A stretch of DNA of 5,003 nt, taken from Chitinophagaceae bacterium. Its GTDB lineage: Bacteria > Bacteroidota > Bacteroidia > Chitinophagales > Chitinophagaceae. The stretch's first letter is position 1; each line of letters opens with the position of its first letter. A program made the translations under genes and the position numbers. This document shows positions 1-5,003 of the stretch, one piece after another. The DNA is taken from positions 1-5,003 of the forward strand of contig JAEUVW010000106.1 in NCBI GenBank assembly GCA_016786525.1. The letters run 5' to 3'. Below the pieces are notes generated by a model. It had not been told where the DNA came from. It saw nothing but the letters and a program-made list of their open reading frames with translations, and did not search any database.

Positions 1-1
1 A

Positions 2-2746
2 TCCAGGTGTCCTGGTTCTGTAGGATATGGTTTGGGACCTGTTGCTCCGTTTGTATTCTATGGAGACCCCGGCAACTCTGCCGAATGGTCTATGTGTGCT
101 TGTAAATCTCCTTTGCAGGACAGGCGTTTTATCCACTCTTCCGGTCCGTTTACACTGAAAGCCGGTGAGAAAAATGACATCACGATTGGTGTGGTATGGG
201 TAGACGACGCGGGTGCCTGTGGTACCGGTTCCTTCAAAAAGATCCGCAGTGCCGATGATATCGCGCAGGCATTGTTCGACCAGGGTTTCAGAAGGACAGT
301 AGGACCTGAAGCTCCGCTCCTGACGATCAGGGAGATGGATAAGAAATTGATTTTCTACATCAACAACCCTGCCAACAGTAACAACTTTAACGAGCAGTAT
401 GGCGATCCTAAATTTGCCAATAATCCTGTATTTACCGTAACGTCTGCAAAAGCAAAAGCTGCCGGTGTGGCGGACTCTATCTACCGCTTTGAAGGATACC
501 GTGTATTCCAGCTGCGTGGCCCGAACGTTTCTTTGTTCGATGAAAACGGTAACCTGACGGCAGATGCTGTTGAGGTCTTCCAGACAGACCGGAAAAATGG
601 CGTATCGCAGATTGCCAACTTCGAGAAAAACCTGGAGGTAAAAAGTCCGATCGACCAGTTCAATACCATTATCAAAGTAAATGGTAAAGACAGCGGTATC
701 GTACACAGCTTTGTACTGACAGAGGACGCCTTTGCAACAGGAGATAAGACACTGGTGAACTATAAAACATATTATTATGTTGCGGTAGCCTATGCTTATA
801 ATAACTTCTCACCTTTCGATCCGGCTAACGAAGTTACCAGCCAGGATAAGGCTTACCTGATCGGAGATAACGGCCCGGGTTCTACGGCTATTATGCGCTA
901 CCCTGCCATGCCTAACTCTATGAATCAGAAAGGAGATACATTCTCTAACGCTGCATATGGCGATGGTGTGATCATAACGAGGATCGAAGGTATCGGTAAC
1001 GGTGGTAACGATGTTCAGCTCGACGATACAACCGAAGCATCGATCCTGCTGTCTGCAACAAACCAGGCGTCTTACCCTACTTACAAAGCAGGAAAAGGAC
1101 CCGTAAACATCAAGGTGATAGACCCTGTAAAAGTGGTGGCATCCGATTGGCGGATTTCCCTGACAGGACCCATACTGGTCGATGCAAATGCCGGTCTTGA
1201 CAGTGCTGCTTCCGGATGGCGTATTGACCGCCTGGATGGTGCTGGTAATGTAATCGACACGATTTACAGTGAAAGAGACCTGACCACGGCTAATGAGCAA
1301 ATCCTGGCCAAGTATGGTCTTTCTGTAGAAGTCGGACAGGTAAAAGCTCCGGGTGTACAACCCAAAGCCGGTAATGGTTATATTACTTCTGACGTGACCT
1401 TTGCCAATACTTCTATTCCCTGGTTGGGTGGTGTTGCCGATCAACCCGGCCGCTCCCTGATGAACTGGATCCGCAGCGGAACATTTATCGATGAGATCAA
1501 ATCCGGTGAAGTCGTGCCTTGTAATCCGTTTGATGACTATAAGACCGACCCCGATATGAACTTCGGTACTATGTTTGCAAGCAATACAAACCTGCTCTCT
1601 ACCTGGGCTCCCTACGACCTGGTAGCCACTGTTGATGGTACGGCTTGCGGTTTTGCCCCAGCCTTACCCGGTACGGTCGGCAACCTGTACTACAGCAGCG
1701 ATGTTACAGCCGCTATCCGCTACAGCGAATACCCTAACGTAGACCTTGTATTTACATCAGACCGGTCTAAATGGACACGTTGTGTCGTGCTGGAGGCCCA
1801 GTTCACCAGCGCACTGGCCGAGGGTAAAGCAGGCAAACTCAAACCAAGGTCTCACAAGTCATGGAACGGAGAGATCAATGGCGATAACGAACCGGTATAT
1901 TCCACTGTAGCAAACGATACGGGTATGTCTTATTTCCCCGGTTATGCGATCAACCAACTGACCGGAGAGCGACTGAATATTGCCTTTTCTGAAGATTCTT
2001 ACCTGAAGCAATACAATGGTGCGGATATGCTGTGGAACCCGACTTCCGACATCATGAACCTGTTCCAGGAAACAGTTTTCGGAGGACGTCATTTCACCTA
2101 CATTATGAACACGAAGTATGACTCTTGTAAATCGTTCATAACAGGCATTAAAAACCCCAGCGTATTTACCAGCTACCCTGCATACCGCCAGATCCGCTGG
2201 GTAGGAGTCCCCTTGCTGACACAGGGTTCTAAGCTGTTGTCACTTAAAGACGGACTGATCCCTACAGAAACACGCCTGCGCTTCAGGGTGAATACACCAT
2301 ACAAACAGTACAAACTGATGCCGGACCAGGTAGCTGTAAACAGCATGAACCCGATGTACCGCTTCTCTACTGCCGGTATGGCTCCTACAGACTACACCAG
2401 CAAGACCGACGCTGATGCATTGCTGGACAGGGTGTTTGCCGTGCCGAACCCGTACAAAGGCCAGGCTTCAGGTGGAAATACTTACGAAAGCAACCGTCTG
2501 GAGACCAAAATCAAGATCATTAACCTTCCGCAGAAAGCAACCATCAACATCTATTCCCTGGACGGAACGCTGGTGCGCAGGCTGGAAAAGGATAACAACG
2601 AGCCGGCTATAACATGGGATCTGTACAACCAGGCAGGTCTCCCCATTGCAAGCGGTATGTACCTTATCCATGTAAATGCCTATGGCAAAGACAGGGTACT
2701 GCGCTGGTTCGGAGCCATGCGACCACTGGATGTGACGAATAACTAA
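2..2746 (+). CDS. Large secreted/surface protein with T9SS-like C-terminal domain (5' end outside window)
   Basis: The reading frame is open to the left edge (visible codons begin at base 2), so the TTG at 32 is not a credible start and the N-terminus and any signal peptide are off-window. 914 residues are visible. Near the left end is a conserved-looking block with DRRFIHSSGPFTL (about residues 40-52) and GVVW, then ALFDQGF; around residue 257 comes YYYVAVAYAYNN, resembling the last strands of a fibronectin-like fold. From memory these blocks recur together in an unnamed Bacteroidota family. The middle (about residues 280-800) has no domain I recognise. Residues 807-914 look like a T9SS type A sorting domain or FlgD-like Ig fold: VPNPYKG, IKIINLPQKATINIYSLDGTLVR, WDLYNQAG and ASGMYLIHV in order. 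It ends WFGAMRPLDVTNN rather than in the usual short lysine-rich strand. Eight cysteines are visible. Likely role: exported cell-surface or extracellular protein; molecular function unknown. A PorV-like gene follows 115 bp downstream. Confidence 0.87.
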   Translation, partial: SRCPGSVGYGLGPVAPFVFYGDPGNSAEWSMCACKSPLQDRRFIHSSGPFTLKAGEKNDITIGVVWVDDAGACGTGSFKKIRSADDIAQALFDQGFRRTVGPEAPLLTIREMDKKLIFYINNPANSNNFNEQYGDPKFANNPVFTVTSAKAKAAGVADSIYRFEGYRVFQLRGPNVSLFDENGNLTADAVEVFQTDRKNGVSQIANFEKNLEVKSPIDQFNTIIKVNGKDSGIVHSFVLTEDAFATGDKTLVNYKTYYYVAVAYAYNNFSPFDPANEVTSQDKAYLIGDNGPGSTAIMRYPAMPNSMNQKGDTFSNAAYGDGVIITRIEGIGNGGNDVQLDDTTEASILLSATNQASYPTYKAGKGPVNIKVIDPVKVVASDWRISLTGPILVDANAGLDSAASGWRIDRLDGAGNVIDTIYSERDLTTANEQILAKYGLSVEVGQVKAPGVQPKAGNGYITSDVTFANTSIPWLGGVADQPGRSLMNWIRSGTFIDEIKSGEVVPCNPFDDYKTDPDMNFGTMFASNTNLLSTWAPYDLVATVDGTACGFAPALPGTVGNLYYSSDVTAAIRYSEYPNVDLVFTSDRSKWTRCVVLEAQFTSALAEGKAGKLKPRSHKSWNGEINGDNEPVYSTVANDTGMSYFPGYAINQLTGERLNIAFSEDSYLKQYNGADMLWNPTSDIMNLFQETVFGGRHFTYIMNTKYDSCKSFITGIKNPSVFTSYPAYRQIRWVGVPLLTQGSKLLSLKDGLIPTETRLRFRVNTPYKQYKLMPDQVAVNSMNPMYRFSTAGMAPTDYTSKTDADALLDRVFAVPNPYKGQASGGNTYESNRLETKIKIINLPQKATINIYSLDGTLVRRLEKDNNEPAITWDLYNQAGLPIASGMYLIHVNAYGKDRVLRWFGAMRPLDVTNN

Positions 2747-2754
2747 TTGACAAA

Positions 2755-2800
2755 GTACTATGAATGGGGCAACCCGTTCATAGTGCCTGTTATCTTTTTT
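2755..2800 (+). terminator. GCAA-loop hairpin after the large CDS, possible intrinsic terminator
   Basis: Eight bases after the stop codon, 2755-2768 pairs with 2773-2786: 14 consecutive pairs including two G-T wobbles, closed by the four-base loop GCAA, a GNRA-type tetraloop. A run of six T (2795-2800) follows, but eight bases separate it from the base of the stem. An efficient intrinsic terminator normally has its T run directly after the stem, so this may be a weak or leaky terminator, or a 3'-end stabilising/processing hairpin that lets some transcription continue into the PorV-like gene. Confidence 0.55.
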
Positions 2801-2861
2801 GAACGAACAATTAGGTTTCTACGGGACTAGATTCTGATGGGCCAAAAAATAATCTTTTAGT

Positions 2862-4004
2862 ATGAAAAATGTAATTACTAAAGCAATTTTATCAACACTA
2901 TCACTCGGAATGACAATGACGGCTTTTGCCGGGAATAAGGACCGTGCCGGACAGGCTGGTGCAACAGAGATGCTGATCAATCCCTGGGGACAAAGTACCG
3001 GTGTGTTTGGTCTGGACGTGGCCAACATCAAAGGGCTTGCTGCGATGAAAGTGAATATCGCCGGACTCTCCTTTGCCGAGGACCTGGAGCTTGGTGTGAG
3101 CCATACACGGTATCTGTCCGGTTCTGGTATCTCCGTCAACAACGCTGGTATGGCCTACCGCGTGGGCGAAGGAACGGTTATCGGGGTTAATGCCATGTCT
3201 ATGTCTTTTGGCGAGATCGCTGTAACGGATATTGACCATCCGGAAGGAAATGGCGCTACCTACAGGCCTTCTTTTCTGAACGTATCCCTGGGTTTTTCGC
3301 ATAAATTCTCAGACAGGATCCGCGGTGGTGTAAACGGTACTTTCATTACCGAGCAGATCGGCAACATAGGCGCCGTAGGTGCTGCTATTGACGCGGGTAT
3401 CATGTATGTAACCGGTAAAGATGAGAACATGCACATCGGCGTTACCCTCAGGAATGCCGGAACCAATATGCGTTTTTCAGGCGGTGGCTTTTCCAGCGAA
3501 GGAACTTCTGTGAATGGAAACTATGCCGTTACCCGCTCTATGCCCCAGGAAAAATTTCAATTGCCCACCTATATGAGCATGGGCTTTGCTTATGACTTTT
3601 ACCTGGATGAAAAGAACAGGCCTTCCGATAATGTGAAGCCCCTGCACCGCTTAACGGCAATGGCTAACTTTACCTCAAACTCCTTCAACAATGATTACCT
3701 GGGAGCAGGTGTGGAATATGCCTTCCGTGAACGCTTCATGGTAAGGGGTGCCTATCGCTATGAAAAGGACATCATGGACAAACAGAAAAGCACTACCTTT
3801 TATACCGGTCTGAGCATGGGTGCTACCGTTTCTTCACGCATTGGAAAAACAGGTCCTTTCCTGGCCCTGGATTACAGTTTCAGGCCGACACAGCGTCCTG
3901 CCAATGGCATGCATGTATTCAGCCTGCGCTTCCTGTTCCTGAATAAGAAATCAAGTTTGGCCACTCCCGCTTCAGATCCTACCTTAGCGCCGATCGCACA
4001 ATAG
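2862..4004 (+). CDS. PorV/PorQ-family outer-membrane beta-barrel protein
   Basis: This 380-residue protein starts at ATG 2862, which gives a classical signal peptide: MKN, a hydrophobic stretch, then AFA with likely cleavage after A23. The mature protein opens with the family hallmark GQAGATEMLINPWG (30-43), followed by GLAAMKVNIAGLSF, GVSHTRYLSGSGISVNNAG and an AIDAGIMYVTGK block near 175-186, then a LRNAG segment. These are characteristic of PorV/PorQ (UPF0164/FadL-like) proteins. The rest alternates polar and hydrophobic residues as expected of barrel strands. In studied T9SS, PorV recognises the C-terminal domain of cargo leaving the translocon and delivers it to the attachment complex; PorQ is a related member of that complex. 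Bacteroidota often carry several paralogues, so the core porV label is not justified here. Position directly after a gene with a T9SS-like C-terminal domain suggests a partner role (inference). The last predicted strand ends near F359, followed by a 21-residue Ala/Pro/Ser-containing tail. No Shine-Dalgarno is visible; the leader is A-rich. Confidence 0.9.
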   Translation: MKNVITKAILSTLSLGMTMTAFAGNKDRAGQAGATEMLINPWGQSTGVFGLDVANIKGLAAMKVNIAGLSFAEDLELGVSHTRYLSGSGISVNNAGMAYRVGEGTVIGVNAMSMSFGEIAVTDIDHPEGNGATYRPSFLNVSLGFSHKFSDRIRGGVNGTFITEQIGNIGAVGAAIDAGIMYVTGKDENMHIGVTLRNAGTNMRFSGGGFSSEGTSVNGNYAVTRSMPQEKFQLPTYMSMGFAYDFYLDEKNRPSDNVKPLHRLTAMANFTSNSFNNDYLGAGVEYAFRERFMVRGAYRYEKDIMDKQKSTTFYTGLSMGATVSSRIGKTGPFLALDYSFRPTQRPANGMHVFSLRFLFLNKKSSLATPASDPTLAPIAQ

Positions 4005-4029
4005 CAGACATTTATTTATTGCAATACCG

Positions 4030-4065
4030 CAACGCTTCTATTCAATGGAAGCGTTGTATTTTTTT
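4030..4065 (+). terminator. Intrinsic terminator after the PorV-like gene
   Basis: Bases 4030-4040 pair with 4046-4056 (core CAACGCTTC with GAAGCGTTG, extended inward by a T-G and an A-T pair), leaving the five-base loop TTCAA. The stem is followed almost directly by seven T (4059-4065). It lies 26 bases after the PorV-like stop codon and 23 bases before the greA start, so it separates the surface-protein region from the greA-HIT unit. The greA promoter must therefore overlap this short 84-bp gap, lie upstream within the PorV-like gene, or depend on readthrough. Confidence 0.88.
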
Positions 4066-4088
4066 AATAAAAACAGCACAGTATACTG

Positions 4089-4562
4089 ATGAGTAGCATT
4101 AATTATGTTTCCAAGGAAGCCCTGGAAAGTCTTAAGGAAGAAATCAACCGTATGAAAACTGTTGGCCGTGCAGAAATAGCAAGGCAGATATCGGAAGCGA
4201 GGGAAAAAGGTGATCTGAAAGAAAATGCGGAGTATGATGCGGCAAAAGAAGCCCAGGGCCTTCACGAAGCCAAGCTGGCCAGCCTGGAAGCTACCCTGGC
4301 CAATGCGCGGATACTGGACCCCAAAGATATCGATACCAGCAAAGTCTCTATATTGAGCAAAGTGAAGGTGACCAACCTGGCTACAAAAAAGACCGTAGAG
4401 TACCAGATCGTTTCCGAAAGTGAGGCTGATCTGAAGGCCGGCAAAATATCAGTAAATTCTCCCATTGCCAAGGGCCTCCTGGGCCGCGCAAAAGGAGATA
4501 CTGCAGAGATCAGCGTGCCGAATGGTGTGATGAAATTTAAGATCGAAGACATATCCCTCTGA
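4089..4562 (+). CDS. greA: Transcription elongation factor GreA
   Basis: The 157-residue protein has the normal GreA length and both domains. Residues 1-77 form the antiparallel coiled coil. Its tip carries GDLKENAEY (41-49), including the acidic pair D42 and E45, equivalent to E. coli D41 and E44, which enter the RNA polymerase secondary channel and help hold the catalytic magnesium for transcript cleavage. Residues from about 86 to the end form the FKBP-like C-terminal domain that docks on the polymerase rim, with the signature SPIAKGLLG (124-132), KGD (135-137) and PNG (144-146). GreA rescues backtracked elongation complexes by stimulating cleavage of the 3' end of the nascent RNA. All key residues are intact. 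The ATG at 4089 gives the expected family N-terminus; no Shine-Dalgarno is seen, only the A-rich sequence typical of Bacteroidota. It lies downstream of a strong terminator and is followed after 2 bp by a HIT-family gene. Confidence 0.97.
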   Translation: MSSINYVSKEALESLKEEINRMKTVGRAEIARQISEAREKGDLKENAEYDAAKEAQGLHEAKLASLEATLANARILDPKDIDTSKVSILSKVKVTNLATKKTVEYQIVSESEADLKAGKISVNSPIAKGLLGRAKGDTAEISVPNGVMKFKIEDISL

Positions 4563-4564
4563 TC

Positions 4565-4969
4565 ATGAGCAGTATTTTCACAAAGATCATCAATGGTGAG
4601 ATCCCCTGCTTCAAAATTGCAGAAGACGATCTTTTCCTGGCATTCCTGGACATTGAGCCCTTACGGCCGGGCCACGTATTGGTTGTGCCCAAAAAAGAAG
4701 TAGATAAAGTGTACGATGCAGAAGACAGGTACCTGCAGCAATGGCTCTTGTTCGCAAGGCCCATTGCAAAGGCCATGGAGCAGGTCGTACCCTGCGAACG
4801 TATCGGCATCAGTTTTATCGGCCTGGAGGTCCCGCATGCCCATATGCACCTGGTCCCTATCTCTACGGCTAATGACCTGAACTTTACACAAAAACCGGCT
4901 AAACCGGCAATGGATGAACTGGCTGCGATGCAGCAGCGCATACTGGCAGTATTGATGAGTGAAAAATAA
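4565..4969 (+). CDS. HIT-family nucleotide hydrolase/transferase
   Basis: This 134-residue protein has the compact size of single-domain HIT proteins. The N-terminal segment SIFTKIINGEIPCFKI (3-18) and the FLDIEPLRPGHVLVVPK block (27-43) are standard for the Hint branch. The histidine triad is H91-A-H93-M-H95 followed by LVPI; H93 is the predicted nucleophile by analogy with HINT1. Family members hydrolyse or transfer nucleoside monophosphate groups from substrates such as phosphoramidates or dinucleotides; the actual substrate here cannot be read from sequence. The residues just before the triad are G-L-E-V-P, where human HINT1 has G-Q-S-V, so the phosphate-contact Gln and Ser are replaced. 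I recall similar GLEVPHAH sequences in other Bacteroidota, so this is probably a lineage feature and not damage. The start lies 2 bp after the greA stop with no Shine-Dalgarno, suggesting co-transcription and probably translational coupling. Confidence 0.94.
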   Translation: MSSIFTKIINGEIPCFKIAEDDLFLAFLDIEPLRPGHVLVVPKKEVDKVYDAEDRYLQQWLLFARPIAKAMEQVVPCERIGISFIGLEVPHAHMHLVPISTANDLNFTQKPAKPAMDELAAMQQRILAVLMSEK

Positions 4970-5003
4970 TTTTGAAAAAAAAGCAAGAAAAATTTTGCAG
5001 GTA
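4970..5003 (+). promoter_or_regulatory. AT-rich possible upstream promoter region for an off-window gene
   Basis: After the HIT stop codon come an A8 run, a short AAGCAAG stretch and AAAAATTTTGCAGGTA at the edge. TTTTG at 4993-4997 could serve as the -33 element (TTTG) of a Bacteroidota promoter, with the A-rich stretch acting like an UP element; the -7 element (TAnnTTTG) would lie about 20 bases beyond the edge and cannot be seen. From memory, similar A-rich TTTGCAGG stretches occur ahead of stable-RNA genes in this phylum. 4983-4988 also pairs with 4993-4998 as a weak hairpin, but no T run follows, so it is a poor terminator. Confidence 0.28.

Noticed and set aside
32..34. TTG as a start codon for the large gene
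   Set aside because: The frame continues open to the window edge with plausible sequence, and there is no signal peptide after TTG, so the true start must be further upstream.
809..1444. Long open frame on the minus strand (211 codons)
   Set aside because: It lies wholly within the large surface-protein gene; its translation shows no coherent domain and the + strand frame has clear family motifs on either side of it.
2415..2612. Alternative + strand frame of 65 codons
   Set aside because: It overlaps the C-terminal beta-sandwich domain in another frame; its basic, Trp/Arg/Thr-rich translation looks like a frame shadow.
2798..2819. TTTG (2798-2801) and TAGGTTTC (2812-2819) as a promoter for the PorV-like gene
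   Set aside because: The -7-like box matches seven of eight positions, but the spacer is only 10 bases, well below the 17-23 expected for Bacteroidota; no better -33 box is seen at the right distance.
4089..4576. Shared start sequence of greA and the HIT gene (both encode MSSI with nearly the same 12 bases)
   Set aside because: Four matching residues with synonymous differences is easily chance; nothing else in the two genes is related.
4537..4986. Minus-strand open frame of 149 codons
   Set aside because: It is the antisense of the HIT gene, whose + strand translation carries the full histidine triad and family N-terminus.
1..5003. Mobile element, CRISPR array, tRNA/rRNA or defence system
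   Set aside because: No terminal inverted repeats, transposase or integrase motifs, regularly spaced repeats or RNA-gene signatures were seen; coding is dense and the gene content is ordinary for Bacteroidota.

Overview
The window looks like chromosomal DNA from a member of the Bacteroidota, most likely a Chitinophagaceae-type or similar environmental lineage. The reasons are a large secreted protein with a type IX secretion (T9SS)-like C-terminal domain, a PorV/PorQ-family outer-membrane protein next to it, start codons without Shine-Dalgarno sequences and with A-rich leaders, and intermediate GC content. The family-level placement is inferred from protein flavour only. All four supported genes are on the + strand.

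Region 1 (2-2746) is the 3' part of a long gene whose start lies before the window. It encodes 914 visible residues of an extracellular or cell-surface protein of an uncharacterised Bacteroidota family, ending in a Por-secretion/FlgD-like beta-sandwich domain. A strong GCAA-capped hairpin follows (2755-2786), with a T run set some distance downstream. Region 2 (2862-4004) encodes a PorV/PorQ-family outer-membrane beta-barrel with a signal peptide. It is closed by a textbook intrinsic terminator at 4030-4065. In known T9SS systems PorV binds the C-terminal sorting signal of cargo, so the order cargo gene then PorV-like gene suggests a functional pair: a surface protein and its dedicated or preferred outer-membrane partner.

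Region 3 (4089-4969) is a compact housekeeping unit. It holds greA, the transcript-cleavage factor of RNA polymerase, followed after only 2 bp by a HIT-family nucleotide hydrolase/transferase gene. The two are almost certainly co-transcribed. The last 34 bases are AT-rich and may hold the upstream part of a promoter for a gene beyond the window.

Most of the window is ordinary core-genome content. I see no mobile element, CRISPR array, tRNA or rRNA. The least understood and most interesting part is the large cargo-like protein and its adjacent PorV paralogue.
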